Shown here piece after piece: positions 26,801 to 35,550 of a stretch of 64,000 bases of DNA. The notes beneath the pieces are model-generated. The model ran no database searches and was not told the DNA's origin. It saw nothing but the letters and a program-made list of their open reading frames with translations. The stretch spans positions 2,604,001-2,668,000 of the forward strand of contig NZ_CP032543.1 in assembly GCF_003610995.1 (NCBI RefSeq), in the 5' to 3' direction. Both the position numbers and the translations under genes were made by a program. Numbering within the stretch: position 1 is the stretch's first letter; each line of letters opens with the position of its first letter. Origin of the DNA: Streptomyces griseus subsp. griseus (lineage in GTDB: Bacteria; Actinomycetota; Actinomycetes; Streptomycetales; Streptomycetaceae).

Positions 26801-27522
26801 TCGGCCCGCTGGACTTCACCGCCTGGCACGCCCGGCAGGCGGAAGCGGCCCAGCGGCAGGAGGAGCCCCGGCGCATCGTGGGCCAGCGTCCGCCGAGCGG
26901 CGCCGAGCGCCGGGGCGACCTGGACTCCCCGGCCAGCGGCACACTGCGGCTGCGCCATGTCGCCGCCCGGACGCCGGACCCGGGCCCCTCGCCCCTGCCG
27001 CGCCTGGTCGTGCTCGCCGACGACTTCGACGCACTGGTCGCTCCGGGGCTCGGCAGCCCCGGCCGCCCCTCAGCCGGTTCCGTGGTGCGGGCGCTGGAGG
27101 CCGTGGCCCGGGACGGCGGCCGGCTCGGGGTGCACCTGGTCGCCACCTCGGCGCGCCCGGACCGCACGGAGGACACCGAGCTGGCCCGGGGGGCGCGGCT
27201 GCGCATCGTGCTGGACGCCCCGGTCCTGCCGCCCTCACCCGACGAACCGGCCCCGGGCCGGGGCAGGCTGGGCCACCCGGACGGCCGGGTGACCCCGTTC
27301 CAGGGAGGCCGCGTCACGGGCCGCATCCCGCGTACGGCGACGCTGCGGCCCACCGTCGTACCGCTGGAGTGGGAGCGGATGGGCGATCCGCCGACCCGCC
27401 GCCCGGTCCGCGAGCTGGGCAACGGGCCGACGGACCTGGCACTGCTGGCCAGCGCCCTGGAGCGCGCGGCCCGTTCGGTGAACGCCGAGCGGCTGCCCCC
27501 GCTGATCCCGTTCCCGCCGTGA
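23860..27522 (+). CDS. Giant FHA-domain / EccC-FtsK-like P-loop protein
   Basis: The 1220-residue protein starts with a ubiquitin-like region (1-90, QIRLTVLAPRSG; similar folds occur in EccD/EsaB partners). An FHA domain follows (about 95-190, IRIGRSAEADVPLDDPDVSRLHC and LGSTNGTSLDG). After a ~200-residue disordered linker comes a FtsK/EccC-like module (about 390-700) without an obvious Walker A, then a linker of SGRT repeats (about 740-850). A C-terminal ATPase-like module carries LLIEGPAGSGRTELLRA near 890 and LVVLADDFDAL. This resembles the FHA-FtsK fusion proteins near type VII-like systems. The start is the ATG at 23860, 7 bases after the GAAGGGACC stretch region. The divergent PkaA/PkaB kinases are likely partners through the FHA domain. 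The precise role is unknown. Confidence 0.75.
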   Translation: MQIRLTVLAPRSGQTPARACDVLVTAPAGTALAAVASGLAQAVSGPESSQGGGAVVLFAGRERLDSQRIALGEPPLMDGAVLSLQVPGEDEATDGPVPAQLHVVAGPDAGGVHLLHGGQIRIGRSAEADVPLDDPDVSRLHCAVTVSEDGRVSVADLGSTNGTSLDGTEVRDRPVRFPPGALLRLGESALRLTAGPRPVTLPTAPDGEGHLRVSRAEPEQHTPAPAFGGPSSSCSRAEPEGYEGPAGYEGQEPDGPETAARQGTHGGREQFPGGHVPFAPTGASTGGREPSGAGEAPRRGGIGAWARRLKGGGKAEQAQGPDQTARGPWPGAGASPSGCADSPEAAPPDPYAPSFASSGDAGGHLASPASPQSPFSAVPSAPEGTWPDPAAVLLTALGPGPRLWERHDGHPEALVVRLGTTERADVPSVPVTVGLREAGSLGLAGPRARLAGLARATVAQLAALHSPFDLEIVLISTDRCRSLEERRREWSWLGWLPHLRPMHGQDCRLLLAYDREQAAARTAELVRRLDEGPLGPGWPNLERTEVADAARAHSGPHTVVVLDGDPGTAALRETTARLAGAGAAAGIHLICLAETPAASPTSPVDATYDAACRASIAFRECGAVAMLSGDVATALRLLRTAGGQAAGHGAVAAVDAVSAAWAERFGRALAPLRDEGSAALAGRPTTAALPPSARLLDELGLARATPASLMARWASTADHQPGASAPAAVPPSRADLETPGSGRTLSTGPRVGPQRTVTPDGHRSQDTSASGRTPHPGAGEGGSGRTAYPGAAEDRGSGRTPHPRADTRDSGRTLYPGTDDLDHGHTPYPAAEAHGSGRTPYPAPTAPRVGPQAGEAQVSCPPHAGRPVLVLGAGPRGALSVDLADEGPHLLIEGPAGSGRTELLRAIAASLASAARPDRLGILLVDGAGGKPEERDSSAPGLLPCTELPHVFTHLVASDPVRMREFAQALGGELKRRAELLGPLDFTAWHARQAEAAQRQEEPRRIVGQRPPSGAERRGDLDSPASGTLRLRHVAARTPDPGPSPLPRLVVLADDFDALVAPGLGSPGRPSAGSVVRALEAVARDGGRLGVHLVATSARPDRTEDTELARGARLRIVLDAPVLPPSPDEPAPGRGRLGHPDGRVTPFQGGRVTGRIPRTATLRPTVVPLEWERMGDPPTRRPVRELGNGPTDLALLASALERAARSVNAERLPPLIPFPP
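26083..26385 (+). repeat. SGRT(P/L/A)(H/Y)P repeat linker in the FHA protein
   Basis: Within the FHA protein, about residues 741-842, the motif Ser-Gly-Arg-Thr followed by Pro/Leu/Ala, His/Tyr and Pro recurs at least six times at roughly 14-20-residue spacing (for example SGRTPHPGA, SGRTAYPGA, SGRTPYPAP), together with two degenerate versions. Each unit offers a Thr preceded by Arg. Confidence 0.7.
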
Positions 27523-27579
27523 GCCCCTGGGCCGGACGATGGGGACGAACCTGACGAGCCCCTGACCCCGCCCCCCCCG

Positions 27580-27838
27580 TTATGTTTTTCGCGGTCCTGC
27601 AAGAGGGCCGCTGGCCTCCGGGCCCGGCATGACTGTTGCCCCCTGTCGAACGGATGACCTGGGGGGGTGGTGTCACCGGGCCCGAGGGGTGCCGTCGGAG
27701 ACGCTGATGAGAGGTCCGACCACCGCCCGGCCGGGCGCAATGCCCGGCCGCTTACGGGCGGCAGGTCTGCATAACGTGGATGCGCGAGAACGGCCCCGAC
27801 GCCCAGGCCAGCACGGGTATCGAGCAAGTGGGGGCACG
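27580..27838 (+). ncRNA. Candidate IS110 bridge RNA / structured leader
   Basis: IS110-group elements of the IS621 type carry a non-coding bridge RNA upstream of the recombinase, with loops that pair with target and donor DNA. Here the leader has a perfect 8-bp stem GGCCGGGC (27729-27736) / GCCCGGCC (27742-27749) inside a second stem CCGCCCG (27723-27729) / CGGGCGG (27755-27761). It also has a smaller stem around TGACC...GGTGTCA whose loop holds G7 (27661-27667). That G7 could pair with the C-rich flanks. The assignment is by position and structure only. Confidence 0.4.
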
Positions 27839-29047
27839 ATGATCGACACCAGCGGCGTAGGCGTCTTCCTGGGCCTGGATGTCGGCAAGACCGCTCATCA
27901 CGGCCATGGACTGACCCCGGCCGGTAAGAAGGTCTTCGACAAGCCGCTGCCGAACAGCGAGCCTAAACTGCGGGCCGTCTTCGACAAGCTCCGCGACAAG
28001 TTCGGCACCGTCCTCGTGGTCGTGGACCAGCCCGCCTCGATCGGCGCCCTCCCGCTCGCGGTGGCCCGCGACGCGGGCTGCCACGTCGCCTACCTGCCCG
28101 GACTGGCGATGCGGCGGATCGCCGACCTCTACCCCGGCGAGGCCAAGACCGACGCGAAGGACGCCGCGGTGATCGCGGACGCCGCCCGCACCATGCCCCG
28201 CACACTGCGCTCACTGGAACTCACCGACGAGATCACCGCCGAGCTCACCGTGCTCGTGGGCTTCGACCAGGACCTCGCCGCCGAAGCCACCCGCACCTCC
28301 AACCGGATACGCGGCCTGCTCACCCAGTTCCATCCCAGCCTGGAACGAGTCCTCGGACCACGCCTGGACCACCAGGCCGTCACCTGGCTGCTGGAACGCC
28401 ACGGATCCCCGGCCGCCCTGCGGAAAGCCGGCCGCCGCAGACTTGTCGAGCTGATCCGCCCGAAGGCCCCGCGCATGGCACAGCGGCTCATCGACGACGT
28501 CTTCGACGCGCTCGACGAACAGACCGTCGTCGTCCCCGGCACCGCAACCCTCGACGTGGTCATCCCGTCCCTGGCCCGCTCGCTCGCGGCCGTCCACGAA
28601 CAACGCCGGGCCCTGGAAGCCCAGATCAACGAACTGCTGGAGGCCCACCCTCTTTCCCAGGTCCTGACGTCGCTGCCCGGCGTCGGCGTCAGGACCGCCG
28701 CAGTCCTCCTGGTCACCGTCGGCGACGGCAGTTCGTTCCCGAGCGCCGCCCACCTGGCCTCCTACGCCGGCCTCGCACCGGCAACCAAGTCGTCCGGGAC
28801 CTCGATCCACGGCGAACACGCACCCAGAAGCGGAAACCGGCAGCTCAAACGCGCCATGTTCCTCTCCGCGTTCGCCGCCCTGCACGACCCCGCATCCCGC
28901 ACCTACTACGACCGCTGCCGAGCCCGCGGCAAAACCCACACCCAGGCCCTCCTCCGCCTCGCCCGCCACCGCATCAGCGTCCTGTTCGCCATGCTCCGGG
29001 ACGGCACCTTCTACGAGGCACGCCAGCCCGAGGTAGCCGCCGCATGA
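27839..29047 (+). CDS. IS110-family transposase (DEDD recombinase)
   Basis: The 402-residue protein has an N-terminal RuvC-like DEDD domain (FLGLDVGKTAHHG, VVDQPASIGAL, DAKDAAVIADAARTM). A coiled region follows, then the C-terminal Transposase_20 domain (LTSLPGVGVRTAAVLLVTVGD, YAGLAPATKSSGTS) with the SGNRQLKRAMF segment that contains the conserved serine. All parts look intact, so the enzyme may be active. The ATG at 27839 was chosen. The open frame continues upstream through the leader but lacks family similarity there. Confidence 0.92.
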   Translation: MIDTSGVGVFLGLDVGKTAHHGHGLTPAGKKVFDKPLPNSEPKLRAVFDKLRDKFGTVLVVVDQPASIGALPLAVARDAGCHVAYLPGLAMRRIADLYPGEAKTDAKDAAVIADAARTMPRTLRSLELTDEITAELTVLVGFDQDLAAEATRTSNRIRGLLTQFHPSLERVLGPRLDHQAVTWLLERHGSPAALRKAGRRRLVELIRPKAPRMAQRLIDDVFDALDEQTVVVPGTATLDVVIPSLARSLAAVHEQRRALEAQINELLEAHPLSQVLTSLPGVGVRTAAVLLVTVGDGSSFPSAAHLASYAGLAPATKSSGTSIHGEHAPRSGNRQLKRAMFLSAFAALHDPASRTYYDRCRARGKTHTQALLRLARHRISVLFAMLRDGTFYEARQPEVAAA

Positions 29048-29078
29048 CCACCTCGGGCTTGACGAAGGACATAGAGGC

Positions 29079-29113
<35 letters not shown>

Positions 29114-29404
29114 ACGCGAGGCCACGGACCACCGGCCATGACGAGCCCCGACCCCGTCGGCCGCCACCGCCCCGAACCGCGTGCCCGACCTGGCACTCCT
29201 GTCCCTGCCCGCCCGTTCCTCACCTCATTCCGCCGCATTACCCGGCATCGGCTGATGTGACGTCACGAGGCCATCACGATCACCGTGTTGGCCCCGACGG
29301 CGGTATTGCGGGGCCCGTGCCCCGGGCGTAGGACTGTGCGCACGGACGACGCAGCCCGGGCGACGACAACGTGGTCGGGCGCGTACGGAAGAGACGGGGC
29401 AGGA
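29114..29404. other. Upstream region of the sugar transporter operon
   Basis: No recognisable gene is seen. A 40-codon open frame (29138-29260) begins MTSPDPVGRHRPEPRARPGT but has no ribosome site or family match that I know. The region should carry the operon promoter. TGTGACGTCACGA at 29254-29266 includes the palindrome TGACGTCA, a possible operator. Confidence 0.4.
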
Positions 29405-30766
29405 ATGCGTACAACCCTTTCCATACGCAGGGCCGCGCTCGTCCTCACGGCGGTCGGCGCTCTGGCGCTGACCGGCTGCGGGGACGGCGGCGGGTCGAAG
29501 AAGTCGGGCGACGGGACGGACAAGGGCACCGACAGCGCCCCCACCGTCACCCTGCCGAAGCTGGACGGGGAGAACATCTCCGTGGCCGCGGTCTGGACTG
29601 GACCCGAGCAGGCCAACTTCACCAAGGTGCTGGGCGAGTTCGAGAAGCGTACGGGCGCGAAGGTCACCTTCGTCCCGGCCCAGGACCCGATCGTCAACTT
29701 CCTCGGTACGAAGATCGCGGGTGGCCAGCCCCCGGACGTCGCGATGATCCCGCAGGTCGGCGCCATCCAGCAGGCGGTGGCCAAGAAGTGGGCCAAGCCG
29801 GTCGGCGACGAGGCGAAGGCCCAGCTGACGAAGAACTACGCCAAGGTCTGGCAGGACCTCGGGGCGGTGGACGGCACCCAGTACGGCGTGTACTTCAAGG
29901 CCGCCAACAAGTCCCTGATCTGGTACAACGCGGCGGCGTTCGACAACGCGGGCGCGAGTGAGCCGAAGACCTGGAAGGACTTCATCACCACCGCGGAGAC
30001 CATCTCCGCCTCCGGTGTCACCCCGGTCTCCGTCGCGGGCGCCGACGGCTGGACACTCACCGACTGGTTCGAGAACGTCTACCTCTCCCAGGCGGGCCCG
30101 GAGAAGTACGACCAGCTCGCGAAGCACGAGATCCCGTGGACCGACCCCTCCGTCAAGGACGCGCTGACCACGCTGGCCGAGCTGTTCGGGAAGCCGGAGC
30201 TGATCGCGGGCGGCGCGGACGGGGCGCTCCAGACGGAGTTCCCGACCTCGGTGACCCAGACGTTCACCGGCGGCGACCAGCCCAAGGGCGCCATGGTCTT
30301 CGAGGGCGACTTCGTCTCCATCAACATCGCGCAGACCGAGGCGAAGATCGGTACGGACGCCAAGGTCTTCCCGTTCCCGGCGGTCGGCTCGGACTCCCCC
30401 GTGGTGACCGGTGGCGACGCGGCCGTGGCGCTGAAGGACTCCAAGGGCGCCCAGGCGCTGCTGACCTGGCTGGCGTCGGCGGACGCGGCGAAGATCTGGG
30501 CCGAGGCGGGCGGGTTCATCTCGCCGAACAAGTCCCTGGACGTGGCCGCGTACCCGAACGACGTGCAGCGCACGATGGCCGAGGCGCTCGTCGCGGCCGG
30601 TGACGACGTCCGCTTCGACATGTCCGACCAGGCCCCGCAGTCGTTCGGCGGGACGCCCGGCAAGGGTGAGTGGAAGATCCTCCAGGACTTCCTGAAGAAC
30701 ACGAAGGACATCGCTGGGGCCCAGCAGAAGCTGGAGTCCGAAGCGGCCAAGGCGTACAAGAGCTGA
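29405..30766 (+). CDS. Carbohydrate ABC transporter substrate-binding lipoprotein
   Basis: The 453-residue protein has a lipoprotein signal (lipobox ALTGC, Cys25), a Gly/Ser/Lys-rich tether and an extracellular solute-binding domain of the family 1 type (WTGPEQANFTKVLGEFEKRTG, GGQPPDVAMIPQVG, MVFEGDF). It would catch a sugar outside the cell and deliver it to the two permeases that follow. The ATG follows GGGGCAGGA. No ATPase gene is present, and in Streptomyces such systems share the MsiK ATPase. The substrate cannot be read from sequence. Confidence 0.9.
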   Translation: MRTTLSIRRAALVLTAVGALALTGCGDGGGSKKSGDGTDKGTDSAPTVTLPKLDGENISVAAVWTGPEQANFTKVLGEFEKRTGAKVTFVPAQDPIVNFLGTKIAGGQPPDVAMIPQVGAIQQAVAKKWAKPVGDEAKAQLTKNYAKVWQDLGAVDGTQYGVYFKAANKSLIWYNAAAFDNAGASEPKTWKDFITTAETISASGVTPVSVAGADGWTLTDWFENVYLSQAGPEKYDQLAKHEIPWTDPSVKDALTTLAELFGKPELIAGGADGALQTEFPTSVTQTFTGGDQPKGAMVFEGDFVSINIAQTEAKIGTDAKVFPFPAVGSDSPVVTGGDAAVALKDSKGAQALLTWLASADAAKIWAEAGGFISPNKSLDVAAYPNDVQRTMAEALVAAGDDVRFDMSDQAPQSFGGTPGKGEWKILQDFLKNTKDIAGAQQKLESEAAKAYKS

Positions 30767-30770
30767 CGCG

Positions 30771-32150
30771 GTGGCCACCACGAACGCGGAGGGCGCCGGT
30801 CCGGCGTCCTCCGCCTCCGCAGACACGGACCAGCGCCCGTCACCGAAGCCCGGCGGCAGAGGTGTGACCGGCACCCGCAGGGTCATCGCGGCGGCGTTCC
30901 TGCTGCCCGCGCTGGTGCTGCTCGGCGCCCTGGTGCTCTATCCGATCGGCTACTCGGTCTACCGGTCGTTCTTCGACCAGGCGGGCACCAGCTTCGCCGG
31001 GATCGACAACTACACGGCGCTGTTCACCGACGACACGATCCTCACCGCGGTGAAGAACAACGCGATCTGGGTGGTGTTCGCCCCGACCGTCGCCACCGCG
31101 CTCGGCCTGATCTTCGCGGTGCTCACCGAACGGATCCGCTGGGGCACGGCGTTCAAGCTGATCGTCTTCATGCCGATGGCGATCTCGATGCTGGCAGCGG
31201 GGATCATCTTCCGCCTCGTCTACGACCAGGCGCCCGAGCGCGGGGTGGCCAACGCCGTCGCGGTGGGCGTGCACGACACGTTCAACGAGTCGGCCGGCTA
31301 CCCCAAGGCGCGTCCGCTGCCCGTGCACCCGCTGGAGAAGGGTGCGGGCGGGTCGTTCGTCTCCAAGGAGCCGGTACGGGCGGGGGAGAGCGTCCAGGTG
31401 CCGCTGGTCGGCGTGGCCCCGGGCAAGATGCCGGGCGACGCCCGCCCGGCGAAGGCGGCCCCGGCGGCGAAGGGTGACGAGATCACCGGCACCGCCTGGC
31501 TGGACTTCACCCGGGGCGGCGGCGGGAAACCCAATGTCGTCGACCCGGAGGAGCTGGGCCTGAAGGGCCTGAAGATCGAGGCGGTCAGGGACGGCAGGGT
31601 CGTCGCCACGGCGACCGCCGGGGCCGACGGGGTGTTCACCCTGCCCGCGTCGGCGGACGGCGCCCAACTGCGGCTGCCCGCCGACAACTTCCGCGAGCCG
31701 TACAACGGCGTCGACTGGCTCGGCCCGTCCCTGGTGACCCCCGCGATCATCGGGAGTTACGTGTGGATGTGGGCCGGGTTCGCGATGGTGCTGATCGCGG
31801 CCGGTCTGGCCGGCCTGCCACGCGAGCTGCTGGAGGCGGCCCGGGTGGACGGCGCCAACGAGTGGCAGGTGTTCCGGAGGATCACCGTGCCGATGCTGGC
31901 CCCGGTCCTGGCGGTGGTGCTGGTGACGCTGATGATCAACGTGTTGAAGGTCTTCGACCTGGTCTTCATCATCGCGCCGGGCTCGTCCCAGGACGACGCC
32001 AACGTCCTGGCCCTCCAGTTGTACCGGTCCTCGTTCGGCACGGACGCCGACCTGGGTATCGGCAGCGCCATCGCGGTGCTTCTGCTGCTGCTGGTGTTGC
32101 CGGTGATGCTGTTCAACATCCGGCGGATGAGGAAGGAGGCACGGCGATGA
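30771..32150 (+). CDS. Sugar ABC transporter permease 1 with large extracytoplasmic insert
   Basis: The 459-residue MalF-type permease begins with GTG five bases after the binding-protein stop. Membrane helices lie near residues 38-60, 100-125 and 130-155, and several more in the C-terminal third. The EAA loop for the ATPase is ELLEAARVDGANEWQVFRRI. Between helices 3 and 4 is an insert of about 150 residues (from NESAGYPKARPLPVHP to LRLPADNFREPYNGVDWLG) with a beta-rich, Ig/carboxypeptidase-regulatory flavour (EAVRDGRVVATATAGADGVFTLP). Similar inserts occur in some streptomycete sugar permeases and may dock the binding protein. Its stop overlaps the next start (ATGA). Confidence 0.88.
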   Translation: MATTNAEGAGPASSASADTDQRPSPKPGGRGVTGTRRVIAAAFLLPALVLLGALVLYPIGYSVYRSFFDQAGTSFAGIDNYTALFTDDTILTAVKNNAIWVVFAPTVATALGLIFAVLTERIRWGTAFKLIVFMPMAISMLAAGIIFRLVYDQAPERGVANAVAVGVHDTFNESAGYPKARPLPVHPLEKGAGGSFVSKEPVRAGESVQVPLVGVAPGKMPGDARPAKAAPAAKGDEITGTAWLDFTRGGGGKPNVVDPEELGLKGLKIEAVRDGRVVATATAGADGVFTLPASADGAQLRLPADNFREPYNGVDWLGPSLVTPAIIGSYVWMWAGFAMVLIAAGLAGLPRELLEAARVDGANEWQVFRRITVPMLAPVLAVVLVTLMINVLKVFDLVFIIAPGSSQDDANVLALQLYRSSFGTDADLGIGSAIAVLLLLLVLPVMLFNIRRMRKEARR

Positions 32151-33060
32151 GTACACCCCCGACCACACCTGCGAGTTCACCACCGAGCACGCCCCCGAAG
32201 CTCAAGGCCGAGCAGTCCCTCGGCGCCCGGATCGCGGCGCGCCTGGGCGGCGGGGCGATGCGGGTCTTCCTGATCCTGGTCGCCCTGTTCTGGATCATGC
32301 CGACGATCGGCCTGTTCCTCTCCTCGCTCCGCGGCCCCGAGAACATCGCGGCCACCGGCTGGTGGAAGATCTTCACCGCCCCTCCGAGCTGACCTTCGAC
32401 AACTACCAGCGGCTGCTGGACAATTCGACGATCACCGGCTCCCTGGTCAGCACGGTCATGATCACCGTGCCGTCCACCGTCCTGGTGGTGGTGATCGGTT
32501 CGCTCGCCGGGTACGCCTTCGCCTGGATGGACTTCCCCGGCCGCGACTGGTGGTTCCTGCTGGTCGTCGGGTTGCTGGTGGTCCCCGTGCAGGTCGCGCT
32601 GATCCCGGTCTCCGAACTCTTCGGCACCATCGGGATCTTCGAGACGACGCTCGGGGTGGTCCTCTTCCACACGGCCTTCGGGCTGCCGTTCGCGATCTTC
32701 CTGCTGCGGAACTTCTTCGCGGAGATCCCGCGCGAACTGCTGGAGGCCGCACGGCTGGACGGGGCGGGCGAGATCCGTCTCTTCACCCGGGTCGTGATGC
32801 CGCTGGGCGGTCCGGCGATCGCCTCGCTCGGGATCTTCCAGTTCCTGTGGGTGTGGAACGACATGCTGGTGGCGCTGATCTTCGCGAGCTCCGACTCGCC
32901 GCCGATCACCGTGGCGCTCCAGCAGCAGGTACGCCAGTTCGGCAACAACATCGACGTCCTGGCGCCGGGCGCCTTCGTGTCGATGGTGATCCCGCTGGTG
33001 GTGTTCTTCGCCTTCCAGCGGCAGTTCGTGTCCGGCGTCATGGCGGGGGCGGTCAAGTGA
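32147..33060 (+). pseudogene. Sugar ABC transporter permease 2 with single-base frameshift
   Basis: The frame from the ATG at 32147 gives a MalG-type start (FLILVALFWIMPTIGLFLSSLRG, then GWWKIFTAP) and stops prematurely at 32392. The rest (LTFDNYQRLLDNSTITGSL to the end, with EAA loop ELLEAARLDGAGEIRLF) is in another frame to 33060. Adding one C to the C4 run at 32379-32382 restores GWWKIFTAPSELTFDN and a normal permease of about 304 residues. It is either a real defect, which would disable the transporter, or a homopolymer sequencing error. Confidence 0.85.
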
Positions 33061-33253
33061 CCCCGTAACGCGTGCGCCTGCCCCTGCGTACGACACCACC
33101 GCACAGCCGTACGTCAACCGGAAGCGGTCCGGTTCCCCGGAACCGGGCCGCTTCGCCGTGCGCTTCGCCCGAATGCCACGTCCGGCGTAACCCTGTCATT
33201 CCATCCGACGTTTGCGGGCCACCTGGTTCCCGCGAACGACCCATGGATGTGTA

Positions 33254-35491
33254 GTGCCCCGGTTCACTGTCATCGTGCCCGCATTCCGGGTCCAGGCGTA
33301 TCTGCACGCGTGTCTGGATTCCGTGCTGAGCCAGTCCTTCAAGGACTTCGAGGTCGTCGTGGTCGACGACTGCTCCCCGGACGCCTGCGGCCCGATCGCC
33401 GACGAGTACGCCCGCCGGGACCCCCGCTTCACCGCGCTCCACCTCCCCGCCAACTCCGGCCTGGGGCCCGCCCGTAACGCCGGGATGGAGCGGGCCACCG
33501 GCGACTACCTGATCTTTCTGGACGGCGACGACACCCTCCTCCCCGAGGCGCTGCGGACCATCGCCGACCGGCTCGGGGCGACCGGCGACCCCGACGTCCT
33601 GATGTACGACTACGCGCGGACGTACTGGTCGGGCCGGAGCGTACGCAACGTCCTCGCGGACCGCCTCGACGAGCGCGGCCCCGCCTCCTTCCGGCTGGCC
33701 GACCGCCCCGAGCTGCTCCACCTCCTCATGGTCGTCTGGAACAAGGCGTACCGCCGTGCGTTCGTCGAGGCCGAGGGGTTCACCTTCCCGCCCGGCTACT
33801 ACGAGGACACCCCCTGGACCTATCCGGTGCTGATGTCGGCCGGGTCGATCGCGGTCCTGGACGCGGTCTGCGTCTCCTACCGGCAGCGGCGGCGCGGCAA
33901 CATCCTCTCCACCACCAGCGAGAAGCACTTCGACATCTTCGAGCAGTACGACCGGGTCTTCGCGTTCCTCGACGCGCGCCCCGAACTCTCCGTGTGGCGA
34001 CCCGTGTTGTTCCGCCGGATGCTGGACCACTTCTGCGCCGTGTACGCCTCCCGGGACCGGCTCCCCCACCCCCGCCGCGCCGCCTTCTTCCGCCGGGCCT
34101 CCGCCTCCTGCCGCCGCTACGCCACCCCCGGTGCCCCGGTCCCCCGCCGCGCCCTGCTCCGCCACGGGCTGCTGCACCTGGGCGCCCGCCGCACCTACCG
34201 GGCCCTGGCGGCGGGCCGGCGGATCGGCGACGGGCTGCGGCGGGGCGTCGCCGCCCTGCGCCGGGTGGTGCGGGGCGCGGCGCTCCAGGCGCACTACCGG
34301 GTCCAGCTGCGGCTGCCGCTGCGCCCCCGGGACGCGGTGTTCGCCGCCTGCGGGGGCGGAGGGTACGCGGGCAGCCCGGCCGCGATCGAGGCGAAGGCGC
34401 GCGAGCTGGTCCCGGGGCTGCGGACCGGGTGGATCTGCCGCCCCCTCGACGCCCCCACCCTGCCGCCCGCCACCCGCGCCCTGACGCCGGGCTCCTTCGC
34501 GTACTGGAGCGCCCTCGCCCGCTCCACCTACCTCGTGAACGACACCGCCTTCGACCGGCGGCTGGTGAAGCGGCGCGGCCAAGTCCTCCTCCAGACCCAC
34601 CGCGGCACCCCCCTCAAGACCATCGGCACCGACCTCCTGGACCGCCCGGCCGCCGCCCGGTCCACCGACTTCGAGCAGCTGCTGCGCGACGTCGACAAGT
34701 GGGACTTCGCGCTCTCCGCCAACCCGCACTCCACGCTCGTACGGGAGCGGGCCTACCCGTCCGCGTACACGACGCTCGAACATGGCTCCCCGCGCACCGA
34801 CGTCTACCACCGCGCCGACCCCGCCGACGTGGCCCGGCTCCGCGAGACGCTCGGCATCCCGGCGGGCGCCACGGCCCTCCTGCACGCCCCCACGCACCGC
34901 GACTACCGGCGCGTCCAGCGGCCCACGCTGGATCTGGAGCGGCTGGTCCGGGTGCTGGGACCGCAGTTCGTGATCCTGGAACGCGCACCTCATGGCCACC
35001 AGCGCGGTGGCGACCGTACGCGTACGACGGCGCATCCCCGGATCATCGACGTCACCGGGCATCCCTCGCCGGAGGCGCTGGCGCTCGCCTCGGACGCGCT
35101 GATCACGGACTACTCGTCGCTGATGTTCGACTACGCCAACCTGGACCGTCCGGTGGTCCTGCATCTGGACGACATCGAGGCGTACGAGGCGGCCCGGGGG
35201 ACCTACTTCGACATCACGGCGTTCCCGCCCGGCGTCGTCGCGCGCAGCCAGGACGACCTGTTCGACATCTTCGCCACCGACCACTGGCGGGGCTCGCGCT
35301 CGGCGCAGCTGCGGGCGGCGTTCCGCGCCCGGTTCTGTCCGTACGACGACGGGAACGCGGCCGAGCGGGTGGTGCGGCGGGTCTTCCTCGGCGAGACGGA
35401 CGGGCTGCCGCTGCCCGTGCCGCCTTCGGCCCGGCGGGCGGCCGTCCCGGCGCAGCAGCATCCGGCGGGGGCCCGGGCCGCGCAGGGCTGA
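33254..35491 (+). CDS. GT2 glycosyltransferase - TagF-type glycerophosphotransferase fusion
   Basis: The 745-residue protein has a GT2 domain (about 1-230: VIVPAFRVQAYLHACLDSVL, VVVDDCSPD, FLDGDD) and a basic linker. A C-terminal CDP-glycerol:poly(glycerophosphate) glycerophosphotransferase domain follows (about 365-735: LLQTHRGTPLKTIG, SANPHST, HAPTHRDYR, ITDYSSLMFDYANLDRP). TagF enzymes transfer glycerol-phosphate units from CDP-glycerol to a lipid-linked chain at the inner membrane face. The fused GT2 could add sugars to the same polymer. The start is a GTG at 33254. The first gene of the wall glycopolymer region, it faces its neighbours convergently. Confidence 0.85.
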   Translation: MPRFTVIVPAFRVQAYLHACLDSVLSQSFKDFEVVVVDDCSPDACGPIADEYARRDPRFTALHLPANSGLGPARNAGMERATGDYLIFLDGDDTLLPEALRTIADRLGATGDPDVLMYDYARTYWSGRSVRNVLADRLDERGPASFRLADRPELLHLLMVVWNKAYRRAFVEAEGFTFPPGYYEDTPWTYPVLMSAGSIAVLDAVCVSYRQRRRGNILSTTSEKHFDIFEQYDRVFAFLDARPELSVWRPVLFRRMLDHFCAVYASRDRLPHPRRAAFFRRASASCRRYATPGAPVPRRALLRHGLLHLGARRTYRALAAGRRIGDGLRRGVAALRRVVRGAALQAHYRVQLRLPLRPRDAVFAACGGGGYAGSPAAIEAKARELVPGLRTGWICRPLDAPTLPPATRALTPGSFAYWSALARSTYLVNDTAFDRRLVKRRGQVLLQTHRGTPLKTIGTDLLDRPAAARSTDFEQLLRDVDKWDFALSANPHSTLVRERAYPSAYTTLEHGSPRTDVYHRADPADVARLRETLGIPAGATALLHAPTHRDYRRVQRPTLDLERLVRVLGPQFVILERAPHGHQRGGDRTRTTAHPRIIDVTGHPSPEALALASDALITDYSSLMFDYANLDRPVVLHLDDIEAYEAARGTYFDITAFPPGVVARSQDDLFDIFATDHWRGSRSAQLRAAFRARFCPYDDGNAAERVVRRVFLGETDGLPLPVPPSARRAAVPAQQHPAGARAAQG

Positions 35492-35550
35492 ACCGGCGCC
35501 CCGCGCTCGGGTCCGGCCCCGCGCCCACCGACGGCGCCGTCCACCCGGCC

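Noticed and set aside
29138..29260. A 40-codon open frame after the C34 tract
   Set aside because: It has no ribosome site and an Arg/Pro-rich composition without a known family; kept only as a note.
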